A DNA stretch of 64,000 nucleotides from Erinaceus europaeus. Its lineage: Eukaryota; Chordata; Mammalia; Eulipotyphla; Erinaceidae. This document shows positions 22,265-33,099 of the stretch, piece after piece; within the stretch, counting starts at the first letter, position 1, and each line of letters starts with the position of its first letter. The notes below the pieces were generated by a model, which saw only the letters and a list, made by a program, of their open reading frames with translations, made no database searches and had not been told where the DNA came from. The DNA lies in the NCBI RefSeq assembly GCF_950295315.1, contig NC_080164.1:55709451-55773450 (forward strand), written 5' to 3'. A program made the position numbers and the translations under genes.

Positions 22265-22964
22265 CAAAACAAAACTAAACTAAAAACCTAGGGAATCATT
22301 TGTTTTTGAAGTAACCTTGGGTTATAAGAGTATAAATGTTTTATAAGTACAATTTTATACCTCCTCAATATATTACTGCCAGAGTACTAACATTACTGCA
22401 TCCCAATCTCCCCTATCCTCCTTGGTAATCTCAGTGCTATGTCTATGGGCAAAGACCTGTCTAGACTACTGTTGAAGGAAAGATACAAACCTGTTAAACA
22501 CACTGACATTTACCTCTGTTGAACCCAGGAAGGAGATGTGCTTGAAACTTTCAGAGCTCAGTGTGGCCATGGAGTAGCAGCAACTGAAAGATCACTCCCA
22601 AGAACAACTAGATAAAGGAAAAACAAAACAAAACAAATGAACAAACAAAAACCAGAACCACATATTTGAAGGAATTCACTGAGTGACAGATGGGTGCAGG
22701 CACATGTGGGAAGGGGAGAGGGACAAACTTTCAAGACAAGAACAGCTTGAAGTGGAAGTCAGCAGCCAGGCAGCTGTGTAGCAAAAGGATGGGTAAAATG
22801 AATATGATATGATATATGAATAATATGATCAATGTTGGTGAAAGAAGGCCAACTATCAAAGACCTAGATATTAGACCAGAAATTTAAAAATATCAATCTC
22901 TACTTCATTTTGAATGGTACCTGAAGAAAAAGTGTTAGGTGGAATGAATCAGGAAGAGAGGGAT
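22265..22964. other. Unassigned intergenic sequence
   Basis: No feature supported. Confidence 0.45.
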
Positions 22965-23121
22965 GGTGGTCTGGGAGGTGGCACAGTGATAAAGCTTTGG
23001 ACTCTCAAGCATAAGGTCCCGAGTTCAACCCCCGGCAGCACATGTGCCAGAGTGATGTCTGGTTCTTTCTCGCTCCTCCTATCTTTCTCATAAATAGATA
23101 AAATCTTAAAAAAAAAAAAGA
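22965..23121 (+). mobile_element. SINE-C
   Basis: GTGGTCTGGGAGGTGGCACAG head, CCGAGTTCAACCCCC B box, A12 tail. GAGAGGGATG on both sides is a probable TSD. Confidence 0.85.
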
Positions 23122-23938
23122 AAGGATGAGAGGGATGAATGCTGGATAACCTCACATGTAGGTAGAACAGAGTCAGACATGTAGAGCACAAAGTGAACCT
23201 TAAACTGGGGTCAATGTACTGAACCAAAGAAAGGGACTCTGGGGAAGGATGGGAAGGATTGGAGTCCTAGGTTGCGATGAAAGTATTTTGCATACAGCTG
23301 TCACTTGAAGATGGGAAAATGTGTCCATTAACCCCTCAAGAAAATGAGAACAGCAACAACTCTCAAAACTCTTAAGGACATATCATTGGGTGTGAGGATG
23401 GGCTGGGGTGGGTATTGTATTTAGAAGACTTCCTTAGGGAAAATAACTCACACTGGGAATGAAAGGAAAGGTAGAAGGTGACTGGATTAAAAAAGGAAGG
23501 AACAAAGGTGAAAGGCAGCCTGGCCGGAGAATAAAGCCCTGGTCCCTATGGCCTGAGTCCAGCTCTTAGTATAAGTCACTCTACTGCCCCAAGTTGTTTC
23601 AGAAATCCTTTTTGGCTTTTGCAAATATGCTGTTATTGATCTCTTTGGTGACATTTGCAGATCATTCTGGTAAGTGATCTTTCAGATTCAATTAAAGCAT
23701 GACTCAGCAGTTTGGCGAAAGCTCGTCTCTACTTGTGAGAGTTGACTGTACACACTCTACATTCAGTGACATCACAATCATAGCTTGAAATTAATTGTGG
23801 TGGGAATATTTACACCAGATAAATTGGCAAACAAATCAGGGCTTTTTTTTTTCTTCCCCTCGAAAGCTGATGTTAAATATTCACTTGCATAATGCTTATC
23901 TTGATCTTCCTCACACAGCCCTAGGAAAGATGCCCAAT
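23122..23938. other. Unique intergenic sequence, possible regulatory element
   Basis: Repeat-free for about 800 bases, unusual here. Near 23700 it holds a MARE/AP-1 type site (ATGACTCAGCA), and near 23770 GTGACATCAC. Function is conjecture. Confidence 0.35.
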
Positions 23939-24069
23939 TTTTTTTTTTTTTTTAACCACAGCACTGTTCAGCTCTGGCTTATGGTAGTGCGGGAGATTGA
24001 ACCTGGGACTTTGGAGCCTCAGGCATGAGAGTCTGTTTGCATAACCATTATGCTATCTACCCTCCGCCC
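23939..24069 (-). mobile_element. SINE-D with TSD
   Basis: Antisense copy from poly-T to TATGCTATCTACCCTCC. GATGCCCAATTTT and GATGCCCAGTTTC flank it. Confidence 0.87.
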
Positions 24070-24296
24070 TGATGCCCAGTTTCATAGAATGTCATATGTT
24101 CTATGAAAAGGCTGAATTTATGACAAAATGCCATGACAGCATTTGGATTCTTCCTGACACAGAGAAAAAGAAAGGTGCTGCTAACCCCTTGAGATGAAGC
24201 ATGACTTAAGCTACTCATGGTTCTTTCCTGGTAATTAGCCATCAAGAAACAGAGCCACACAAGTACTACAACTTGAGGATAAGAAAAGTGTTTGAG

Positions 24297-24613
24297 GGGA
24301 GTCGGGCGGTAGCGCAGCGGGTTAAGCGCAGGTGGCGCAAAGCGCAAGGACCGGAGTAAGGATCCGAGTTCCAGCCCCCAGCTCCCCACCTGCAGGGGAG
24401 TCACTTCACAGGCGGTGAAGCAGGTCTGCAGGTGTCTATCTTTCTCTCCCCCCTCTGTCTTCCCCTCCTCTCTCCATTTCTCTCTGTCCTATCCAATAAC
24501 AACCACATCAATAACAACAACAATAATAACTACAACAACAACAACAAAAAAAGACAACAAGGGCAACAGAAGGGAAAATAAATAAAATTAAAAAAAAATC
24601 TTAAAAAAAAAAA
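24297..24613 (+). mobile_element. SINE-A, young-looking, with TSD
   Basis: TSD AAGAAAAGTGTTTG at 24281-24294 and 24614-24627. A box TAGCGCAGCGG is perfect; the B box reads GAGTTCCAGCCC, one base off. Confidence 0.93.
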
Positions 24614-24824
24614 AAGAAAAGTGTTTGGATTTGGCTGTTCAGAGATGACTGTGGACTCTCTCCATGGTCATGACCATCCACAGGTATTGGGGACAAATAG
24701 TAAAGTCATCTAAGACCCTCACCCCTCTCCTGTGAGGACTAACCATTTGTTGGCAACTTAGAATAGTTATAAACTAGGTATATAATTTACTTTCTATTAC
24801 ACTGTTGGTTTGGGGAGGGCTTGA

Positions 24825-25285
24825 TTCAGACGGTGAGTCTCTCAAGTTCATGGACTATCTTAGTCAACCTAATGTCCCTCATTGTACCTGGCTTGGTGTT
24901 TGACACAAAGACAATTTCACTAGATGATAAATTCTGAATTAGTGTAATCAATGAAAGAGTGCCTGGAAAATGTATATAACTAGATTTATTCCTCACTACA
25001 GATGCTTGTATGTGCTTGTGATTTACTTTTCTGGCAGCCTTAATTTATCCTGCTAATTTTAGCTTTAAGAAACTCTTGGAAGCCTTCCCTATCCTTACCC
25101 CCCAAGACTACGTGGTAGGAATGCCTGCACAATGTAGGCTATCCCCAAGACCTGTCCTCCCAGTTGCTCCACCTACTCCATCTACAGTGAGAACCAACAT
25201 CTTATTCATTACTCTAGACTGACACCTAGTACAGTGTTTGGCACTAAAGAGATGCCCAGTGAATAGTTACTTAATGAATGAGGAG
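24825..25285 (+). mobile_element. L2-type LINE relics
   Basis: Two segments with L2 3'-end phrasing: CTCTCAAGTTCATGGACTATC...TTGGTGTTTGACACA, and CCTAGTACAGTGTTTGGCAC...TTACTTAATGAATGAG. Confidence 0.5.
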
Positions 25286-25559
25286 CAGAAGTTAATGCAA
25301 AAAGAAACTTAGATTTCAGGAATGATTAGAGAGAATCATACTTAACAAGCTCTGTCTGCCTGCCAGACGTATAAATATGCCACTCCCAAAATGTTACTGT
25401 GGCATAAAGACTAAAAACAGTTGAGAAACAAGTACAAGACAAAGCTCTCTGCCCTTCCTTGTTTACTTAAAAGTAGGACATAGACTTGTCAGGGTATTTC
25501 CCCATACCACCATCCATCCTGCTCTTCTCCACCAGGAAGGATATAATTTTCTTTTCTTT

Positions 25560-25895
25560 TTTTTTTTTTAAATTATTTATTTATTTAATTTTATTAAAGA
25601 TTTTATTTATTTATGAGAAAGATAGGAGAGAAAGGACCAGACATCACTCTGGCACATGTGCTGCTGGGGATCGAACTTGGGACCTTATGCTTGAGAGTCC
25701 AAAGCTTTATCACTGCACCACCTCCTGAACCACTATCTATTTATTTATTGGATAGCTGAAGAGGGAGAGAGACACTTGCAGCACTACTTCGCCACTCGTG
25801 AAGTTTTCCCCCTGCAGATGGGGACTGGGGGCTCTAACCTGGGTCCTTGCGCTTTTTGACATGTGGGTTCAACCAGGCGCGCCACCACCTGGCCC
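25560..25895 (-). mobile_element. SINE-B split by a SINE-C
   Basis: T-rich tail at the left, then body and head at 25733-25895 ending CCAGGCGCGCCACCACCTGG. Confidence 0.72.
25590..25732 (-). mobile_element. SINE-C nested in SINE-B
   Basis: AAGATTTTATTTATTTATGAG to TATCACTGCACCACCTCC; same orientation as its host. Confidence 0.82.
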
Positions 25896-26118
25896 CAGAA
25901 CAATAGATTTTCTCATAGGAGACAACTCTGGATTCTTCCTACGCCAAAAACAGCTCCAGAGGAATCTATAAGCTAAATGTTACTAACCAGCTTCATCTTC
26001 CATGAGTTCCCTGATATTATGCTTTCTTACAATTAGCTACTTTAGAAAATCAAAGTCCTTTCCCTTTTCTGGTACCTTCTCTAAAAATCTATTTTTCCCC
26101 ACTTGTTGAAATACTATT

Positions 26119-26226
26119 TAGTGGCCCAGGAGGTGGCATAATCAAATATGAGGTCCTGAGTTTCATTCCCAGCATCAAATGTGCCAGAATGCTACCCACA
26201 CCCTTCTCCTAAATGAGCAAATCTTT
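26119..26226 (+). mobile_element. SINE-C, decayed
   Basis: GGCCCAGGAGGTGGCATAATC and GAGTTTCATTCCCAGCATC. Confidence 0.6.
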
Positions 26227-26379
26227 GGGGGTAGATAGCATAATGGTTATGCAAGCAGACTCTCATGCCTGAGGCTCCAAAGTCACAGGTTCAGTCCCCC
26301 ACACCACCATAAGCCAGAGCTGAGCAGTGCTCTGGTGTTTCTCTCTCTCTCTCTCTCTCAAAAAAAAATTTTTTTTTTT
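26227..26379 (+). mobile_element. SINE-D with perfect TSD
   Basis: TSD AAATGAGCAAATCTTT (16 bp) at 26211-26226 and 26380-26395. The 3' hairpin CCAGAGC...GCTCTGG is at 26314-26335, followed by (CT)n and A/T tails. Confidence 0.94.
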
Positions 26380-26410
26380 AAATGAGCAAATCTTTAAAAA
26401 AGGCTATTTT

Positions 26411-26548
26411 TAGGGGTTGAGGGAATAGCATAATGGTATGCTAAGAAGCTTTCTTGCCTGAAGCTCTAGGATTCAAGGTTCAGTCCCCAGCACCACCATA
26501 AACCAAAGCTGAGCAGAGCTCTGGTAAAAACAAAATAAAACAAAAAAA
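26411..26548 (+). mobile_element. SINE-D
   Basis: GAATAGCATAATGGTATGC head and GAGCAGAGCTCTGG end with (AAAAC)n tail. Confidence 0.8.
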
Positions 26549-26649
26549 CAACATAGTGACTTGGGATGTAGCATAGTGGCTAGAAATTTGGATTTAGAAG
26601 TATGAGGTTCTGAGTTAGATCCCCACATCATATTTACCAGAGTGATGCT

Positions 26650-26950
26650 GTTTTTGTTTGTTTGTTTTAGATAGAGACAAAGTGGCTGACATAGAGTAAA
26701 AGAAACCACATTGGGGCAGGGGTAGATAGCATAATAGTTATGCAAACTGACTCTCATGCCTGAGACTCCAAAGTCCCAGGTTCAATCCCCTGCACCACCA
26801 TAAGCCAGAGCTGAGCAGTGCTCTGATAATTTAAAAAAATTAAAAAAGAAACCACAAAGCTTCCTTCAGTGCTGTGGGAGCTGGGCTTGAATTTGGGTCA
26901 CATGCAGGACAAAGCAGCACACTATCCAAGAGAGTTATTTCACTAGCCCT
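26650..26950 (-). mobile_element. Antisense SINE nested in SINE-C
   Basis: TSD CAGAGTGATGCT at 26638-26649 and 26951-26962. Body decayed (family B- or F-like), itself opened by a SINE-D. Confidence 0.65.
26711..26843 (+). mobile_element. SINE-D, innermost insertion
   Basis: TSD AAAAGAAACCACA at 26698-26710 and 26844-26856, perfect. Confidence 0.93.
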
Positions 26951-27502
26951 CAGAGTGATGCTCTGGTTTTCTCTCCCTCTCCCTCCTTTCATAATAATAA
27001 AGTAAATAAATTAAGTATATATTTTAAAAACTATTTGGCCTGTGGGCCGTTTTCTTTGCTGTTTCCTTGACTCCAATATCACTGTCTTTACTTCTCAAAT
27101 CAGGAATCTCTAACATGCAAGTCTCTTGCTCTACCAGTTGAGTTATTACTCCAGCTACACATCATTACTTTTTGTTAAAATTAGAATTTTTATACAGGTA
27201 TACACATTCTGACCTGAACATACCTGTATAGCAGTTACCAAATCAAGGTAGAGAAAAAAAGCTAAGTCTTCCCGTAGATAACAACTATTCTTACTATCAC
27301 CGTGGACCAGTTTTGCCTCTTCTAGAATCTCATAAGTAGGGAATCATGAAATATACCACTTACGTGTGTTTTCTTTCACTCACATTGTATTTACATTTTT
27401 GTTCATGTTATGTGTAGCAGTAATTAGTTCCTTTTTATTGCTTATGATATTCCAGTGTATGAATAATATATTTTCTTATAAAAGATCACTAAGAATGTCT
27501 TT

Positions 27503-28568
27503 TTTTAAATTTATTTCTTTATTGGGGAATTAATGTTTTACATTCAACAGTAAATACAATAGTTTGTACATGCATAACATTCCCCAGTTTCCCATTTAAC
27601 AATACAATCCCCACTATGTCATTTATCATCCTTCATGGACCTGTATTCTCCCTACCCACCCACCCCAGAGTCTTTTACTTTGGTGCAATACGCCAATTCC
27701 ATTTCAGGTTCTACTTGTGTTTTCTTTTCTGATCTTGTTTTTCAACTTCTGCCTGAGAGTGAGATTATCCCATATTCATCCTTCTGTTTCTGACTTATTT
27801 CACTTAACATGATTTTTCAAGGTCCATCCAAGATGGGCTGAAAACGGTGAAGTCACCATTTTTTACAGCTGAGTAGTATTCCATTGTGTATATATACCAC
27901 AACTTGCTCAGCCACTCATCTGTTGTTGGACACTTGGGTTGCTTCCAGGTTTTGGCTATTACAAATTGTGCTGCCAAGAACATATGTGTACACAGATCTT
28001 CTTGGATGGATGTGTTGGGTTCCTTAGGATATATCCCCAGGAGAGGAATTGCAGGATCATAGGGTAGGTCCATTTCTAGCCTTCTGAGAGTTCTCCAGAC
28101 TGTTCTCCACAGAGGTTGGACCAACTGACATTCCCACCAGCAGTGTAGGAGGGTTCCTTTGACCCCACACCCTCTCCAGCATTTGCTGCTGTTACCTTTT
28201 CTGATGTATGACATTCTCACAGGAGTGAAGTGATATCTCATTGTTGTCTTGATTTGCATTTCTCTGACAGTCAGAGACTTGGAGCATTTTTTCATGTGTT
28301 TCTCGGCCTTTTGGATCTCTTCTGTGGTGAATATTCTGTCCAATTCCTCCCCCCCTTTTTGGATGGGGTTATTTGTTGTCTTCTTGTTGAGTCTGGCAAG
28401 CTCTTTATATATATTGGTTATTAAACTCTTATCTGATGTATGGCATGTAAAGATCTTCTCCCATTCTGTGAGGGGTCTCTTGGTTTGGGTAGTGGTTTCT
28501 TTTGCTGTGAAGAAGCTTTTTAATTTGATGTAGTCCCATAGGTTTATACTTGCCTTAGTCTTCTTTGG
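27503..28568 (-). mobile_element. Young L1, 5' truncated, with TSD
   Basis: TSD AGAATGTCTTT at 27492-27502 and 28569-28579. Poly-T at the left, then the L1 3' UTR (CTTTATTGGGGAATTAATG antisense) and the C-terminal part of ORF2. Confidence 0.9.
27804..28343 (-). pseudogene. L1 ORF2 C-terminal fragment
   Basis: Open for 179 codons. It carries the L1 ORF2p C-terminal landmarks in order: [19 protein letters not shown], the Cys-rich [43 protein letters not shown] and [17 protein letters not shown]. The frame ends a little before the usual L1 stop, and the reverse transcriptase and endonuclease parts are absent, so it cannot be functional alone. Confidence 0.9.
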
Positions 28569-28844
28569 AGAATGTCTTTAAGGAATAAAACTGTTATGAA
28601 TATTTTTGTGCTGGCTTTTTGGTATACATATGCACTCATTTCTTGTGCAATTACTCAAAAGTGAAAGTGCCCCAACTTAAGGTTTGACTGAGAAAGGTAG
28701 ATACAAGTATGAGCAAGAAATACAGTGTTAGGCTAAGATGGTGACAACATCACCCAAAGGAAAGGACGTGTCAGAACAGCGAACTCAGTTGTTAATTCTA
28801 GCTCATGTATTCTCAGCAGGTAATATTGTCTCTAAGGAAGTCAA

Positions 28845-28982
28845 TTTACTTATTTTTTTACCTTTTTGCCAGGGCACTACTCAACTCTGGCTTATGGTGG
28901 TGCAGGGAATTGTACCTGGGACTTTGGTGCCTCAGACATGAGGGTCTCTTTGCATAACCATTCTGCTATCTACTCCCACCCT
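28845..28982 (-). mobile_element. SINE-D
   Basis: Antisense copy, GCACTACTCAACTCTGGC to CTGCTATCTACTCCCACCC. Confidence 0.82.
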
Positions 28983-29041
28983 AAAATTTTTTTTAAGGGG
29001 ACAAAAATGTGTGGGAAAAAATATTAAAAATAGCAAGGTTT

Positions 29042-29280
29042 GGGGGATTCAGGTGGCAGTGCAGCGGGTTAAGTGCATGTGGTGCGAAGTGCAAGGACCG
29101 GCATAAGGATCCCCACATGCAGGGGAGTCACTTCACAGGTGGTGAAGCAGGTCTGCAGGTGTCTATCTTTCTCTCCCCCTCTCTGTCTTCCCTTCCTTTC
29201 TCCATTTCTCTGTCCTATTCAACAACGACGACAACAATAAAAAACAAGGGCAACAAAAGGGAATAAATAAATATTAAAAA
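29042..29280 (+). mobile_element. SINE-A lacking its B box
   Basis: AAGGATCC is joined directly to CCACATGCAGG, removing the B box. Flanked by AAAAATAGCAAGGTTTGGGG at 29026-29045 and 29281-29300. Confidence 0.9.
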
Positions 29281-29300
29281 AAAAATAGCAAGGTTTGGGG

Positions 29301-29683
29301 GCTGGGTGGTTAACACTGGGTTAAGCTTACTTATCATGAATTGCAAGGACTGGTGCAAGGATCCTGGTTCGAGCCCCTGGATCTCCACCTGCGAAGGTGT
29401 CTCTTCACAAGCAGGGGAGCAGGTCTGCAGGTGTCTGTCTCCCCACCACCACCACCATCTTCCCTCCTCTCTCAATTTCTCTCCAATGGATAGAAATTGA
29501 GAGAGGAGGGGAAGAGGCAAAACTGGTCTATGGTGATAGTAAGAATAGTTGTTATCTACGGGAACAATAACAATAATAGCAACAACAATAATAGAAAAAA
29601 TGGCCTCCAGAAGCTGTGGATTTATAGCACAGTCACCGAGCCCCAGCAATAAACCTGGATGCAAATAAATAAATAAATAAATA
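29301..29683 (+). mobile_element. SINE-A+ with foldback, second insertion at the same site
   Basis: Head GGTTAACACTGGGTTAAGC, B box GGTTCGAGCCCC, then a 23-base inverted repeat (29458-29515), CAA repeats and distal module. AAATAGCGAGGTTTG follows the tail and repeats the target used by the SINE at 29042. Confidence 0.8.
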
Positions 29684-29697
29684 AATAGCGAGGTTTG

Positions 29698-30514
29698 TGT
29701 CCCTGATAAATGCTTATATATAGTAATGTCATAGGGTGATGGACAGTTGGTGGGAGGCAATGGCAAGACTCCTTATGGGGTGATAGTGAATAACACTTGA
29801 GAAAAGTTGTCTACCAATGTCTAGAACCTGAGGGGATCATTCTATTTTATAGTGTGATGTTCCATTTACTGGGCATCTTATTCAAGGAGGGTAACATGTA
29901 AATAAGCAACAGAGATGCCCAAGGAAAAACACAGCTACTTTTAAGTGTGTGTGTGTGTGTGTGTGTGTGTACCACCTCGGTCTTGTTCAAGGACACAGTG
30001 ACCCTATGAAAGGACAAGTAGATAACCAAGTCCATGGTGAGCTTGCTGTAATCAGCACAATGGCTAACTGGCCCATGAGAGGAAAAAATTCTTTTATTAG
30101 CACCTTTTGTTGAGGGAGGAAGTGATGAATGTCTCCACCAGCCCTGCTGGGCGTCATATGAGATCAGATCTTGCATGGAGGAAGCTCAGGAACCACAAAA
30201 CAGTCACCACACTCAAAGCCTCCTCAGCACCTCAGCACCCATTGCTGTCCTTTAACTCATGCATGGTTTCCACTACAGCAGCCTTTCCCTTGCAAGCAAA
30301 TGGAAAGAAAGTAAAACATCTGGAAAGAATGAATGGGTCAAAGAAAAAGCAGACAGCACGAATCAAGCCAGGGTGAGAGATGCATACCTCTGAACTCCCT
30401 GCAGGAAGAAAGGGAGGAATCCCTGTGACAGTCTTTATTTCCTAGTCTCTTTAACTCAAGTTACTGGAGGGTTGTTCACCTCTGCTTGATCCTGGGAGGC
30501 ATGGGGTCACCTAT
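29698..30514. other. Unassigned sequence with (GT)n
   Basis: (GT)n at 29946-29971. Overlapping ORFs on both strands show no recognisable protein. Confidence 0.45.
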
Positions 30515-30530
30515 GAAAAGAGCCATCCTG

Positions 30531-30822
30531 GGATTCGGGCGGTAGCGCAGCGGGTTAAGTTCAGGTGGCGCAAAGCGCAAGGACTGGCTTAAGGATCCGG
30601 GTTCGAGCCCCCAGCTCCCCACCTGCAGGGGAGTTGCTTCACAGGTGGTAAAGCAGGTTTGCAGGTGTCTATCTTTCTCTCCCCCTCTCTGTCTTCCCAT
30701 CCTCTCTCCATTTCTCTCTGTCCTATCTAACAATGGCATAAATAACAACAATAATAACTACAACAGCAATAAAAAAACAAGGGCAACAAAAGGGAAAATA
30801 AATAAATAAGAATATTTAAAAA
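30531..30822 (+). mobile_element. SINE-A, young-looking, intact Pol III boxes
   Basis: A box TAGCGCAGCGG and B box GGTTCGAGCCCC are both perfect. GAAAAGAGCCATCC precedes it (30515-30529), GAAAAAAGCCATCCT follows. Confidence 0.92.
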
Positions 30823-30837
30823 GAAAAAAGCCATCCT

Positions 30838-30890
30838 TATCTATGATTTTGTCAATGCTTCCTTTTTATAAATAAAAAAAATTTAAAAAA
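30838..30890 (+). mobile_element. Retroposon E, 53-base 3' tip
   Basis: Only TCTATGATTTTGTCAATGC...TTTTTATAAATAAAAAAA remains. GAAAAGAGCCAT (30891-30902) closes it and repeats the target at 30515. Confidence 0.7.
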
Positions 30891-31002
30891 GAAAAGAGCC
30901 ATTGGGGAGTGGATTCCTCAACAACCCCAGGCACTTACTTCATCTCTGAATCACACACACCAGCACTGCAGTACAATGACCCAGTGCACTTCTACACCTT
31001 AA

Positions 31003-31130
31003 ACTTTATGTGCCTCCTCACCTGCAGAATGGAGGTGGATTACCGTATATTGTGAAAATGGATTTAGTGACTCAGGTACTCAGAACAGAGCTTGGTATAA
31101 GCAGTGGTGTTTATTACTTATGGCAACTAC
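31003..31130 (+). mobile_element. MIR, diverged
   Basis: CCTCACCTGCAGAATGGAGGTGG...GGTATAAGCAGTGGTGTTTATTA follows MIR 3'-half order. Confidence 0.5.
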
Positions 31131-32207
31131 TACCTATTCTCAAGGTATTCCAACACCTTCCATTTCTTATTTAACTGAAAAGTTGACAGAGTGTGAGTTC
31201 AATAATTAGGCCCCTAGTCCTCTCTAGACTCCAGACAGGCATATTGCTGCCCCCTTGGGGTTATTATTTCTGGGTTGACTTGTTTTTCCCTTCCTTCTCT
31301 CCCACTCAGCACCTAGGCTTCAGGGGGAGGAGGTGGAGATAACCACTTTTTTTTGGGGGGTGGGGGCGGGGTGTATAGCTAAGAGGAAATTTTGATTGAG
31401 CCTTTAATGACTCATGAGTCACTGTATATTTGGTTCATCAGGGTGAGGTCACAGTAGAGACGGGGAGCCCAAGTGCAGGTCTACTTGGCCAAGAAATGGA
31501 GCTGCTTTTACATGAGGATGCTCCAAAGATATGGAGGTGGTTATAGAGCATGTATTCACATTCTCTTCTTTTCCACGCTATTCTGTTCAAAGAAATATGA
31601 TGAGATGGGCTTATGCAAACAGGTAGGACTAGTTCATCTGGTTGTTGGAATGGTTTGCAGAGGTTCTGTGTCCCATTTCTCAAAGATTCTTTGTCTTTCT
31701 GGAAAGTCACTGGGTAGTTTACTCTTAGCATCACAGGTTGAGCTCCCCAGGAACAAGCTCTGTAATGGAAATTTTTGCATAAGAAATGCATCTGGGATCT
31801 CAAGATCAATCCCTATGGGTGAAGAAAAGGAATCAAGATAGACAGGGAAAAAATCAAAACTGTCACAGCAGACTCCAGCTGATGCCACAAGGAACTCTGG
31901 AGTTAGGATGGTCCTGTAAAACTGGCGTCCTGGGCTGACTTTATATACCCCACATTGACTACTGGATGCAGGCTTCTGTGGAAGGGGTCAGTGGCCTGGG
32001 GTGAGGTGGCTAATTAGGCCAGAGCAAGCCCTGAAGATGCAGCTGTCAACTAGTGGGATGAACATTCTCCTGATGGGAGTGCTGGGCAGTTGTACCTCAG
32101 TCCACCACATTAAGCACAAGCATTAATCCTTCTGCCTTTCCCCCTGCTCAGATCCTTCTTGTTCTCCAAGATTACAAAGTATAATGATTAAGAATATAGA
32201 TTTCAGT
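31131..32207. other. Unassigned intergenic sequence
   Basis: About 1.1 kb with no recognised repeat. ORFs of about 120 codons on both strands (31438-31841) overlap and resemble nothing. Confidence 0.45.
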
Positions 32208-32347
32208 CTCTTGGAAGCGGCTTAATGGCTAACTAGTCTTACACAAATGATGTCCTAAGTTTGATCCCCTGACATCACATGTGCCAGAGTGATGCTTTGG
32301 ATTTTTCACTCCTCTCTCTCTGTATCATAAATAAATAAATCTTTTTT
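32208..32347 (+). mobile_element. SINE-C, diverged
   Basis: GCGGCTTAATGGCTAACTAG head, GTTTGATCCCCTGACATC, CATAAATAAATAAATC end. Confidence 0.65.
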
Positions 32348-32365
32348 TTAAAAAAAAAAGAATAT

Positions 32366-32562
32366 AGGAGGGGTGGTGGTGCACCTGGCTGAGTACACAC
32401 ATTACTATGTGCAAGGGTCCGGGTTTAAACTCTTATCTTCAGGGAAGAAGCTTCACAAATAGTGAAGCAGTGCTCCAGGTGTCTCTATCACTCCCTATCT
32501 CCCCATTCCTTCTCATTTTCTCTTTGTTCTATCAAATAAAATAAAAAATAAAAATAAAAAGA
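32366..32562 (+). mobile_element. SINE-B
   Basis: First of three head-to-tail SINEs. GGTGGTGGTGCACCTGGC head. Confidence 0.8.
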
Positions 32563-32563
32563 A

Positions 32564-32889
32564 GGGGCTGGGTAGTGGCACACCTGGTTGAGCACACTCA
32601 TTATCATGTACAAGGACCTAGGTTTGATTCCCACCCCCTCCCCATCTGCAGGGGGGAAACTTCACAAATGGTGAAGCATGTCTGCAGGTGTCTTTCTCTT
32701 ACTCTCTGTTTCCTCCCCCTCTCAATTTCTCTCTGTCCTATCAAATAAAAAAAGGAAAGAGAGAGAGAGAGAGAAAGAAAGAAAGAAAGAAAGAGAGAAA
32801 GAAAGAGAGAAAGACTCTGAGAGCTGTGGATTCATAGTGTAAGCACTGAGCCCCAGCAATAACCCTGGTGACATTAAGAAATAAATATG
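32564..32889 (+). mobile_element. SINE-A+ with GA/GAAA expansion
   Basis: Second of the three; the linker before the distal module is expanded into (GA)n(GAAA)n at 32754-32813. Confidence 0.8.
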
Positions 32890-32890
32890 A

Positions 32891-33098
32891 GGGGCCAGGT
32901 AGTGGTGCACCTGGTTGAGCATACATGTTACAGTGTGCAAGGACCCAGGTTCAAGTCCCCGGTCATTACCTGCAAGGGGAAAGCTTCACAAGTGGTGAAG
33001 CAGTGCTGCAGGTGTCTGTCTCTCTCCCTATCATCCCCTTCTCTCTCAATTTCTGGCTGTGTCTGTCCAATAAATAAATAAAGATTTAAATTAAAAAA
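32891..33098 (+). mobile_element. SINE-B
   Basis: Third of the three, ending TCCAATAAATAAATAAAG. AAATATGAG / TTAATATGAG flank it. Confidence 0.85.
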
Positions 33099-33099
33099 T

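Larger units (their letters stand above)
26553..27010 (+). mobile_element. SINE-C host of a three-level nest
   Basis: Head GATGTAGCATAGTGGC and TACCAGAGTGATGCT at 26553-26649; its 3' end TGGTTTTCTCTCC...AGTAAATAAA resumes at 26962. Confidence 0.7.
27165..28700 (-). mobile_element. Old L1 relic (host)
   Basis: 27165-27490 and 28580-28700 read antisense as an old mammalian L1 ORF2 3' region (GGAATCATGAAATATACCAC, TTATTGCTTATGATATTCCA, CTGTTATGAATATTTTTGTG). A younger L1 splits it. Confidence 0.55.

Noticed and set aside
24297..24370. Possible tRNA genes suggested by A and B boxes at many sites
   Set aside because: Heads are tRNA-like but lack a full cloverleaf and are always followed by SINE bodies, so they are SINEs.
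29215..29766. 183-codon minus-strand ORF
   Set aside because: Entirely antisense through two SINEs and the foldback.
31438..31841. Overlapping ~120-codon ORFs on both strands
   Set aside because: Open frames on both strands, no start context, domain or family resemblance; chance is likelier than a gene.
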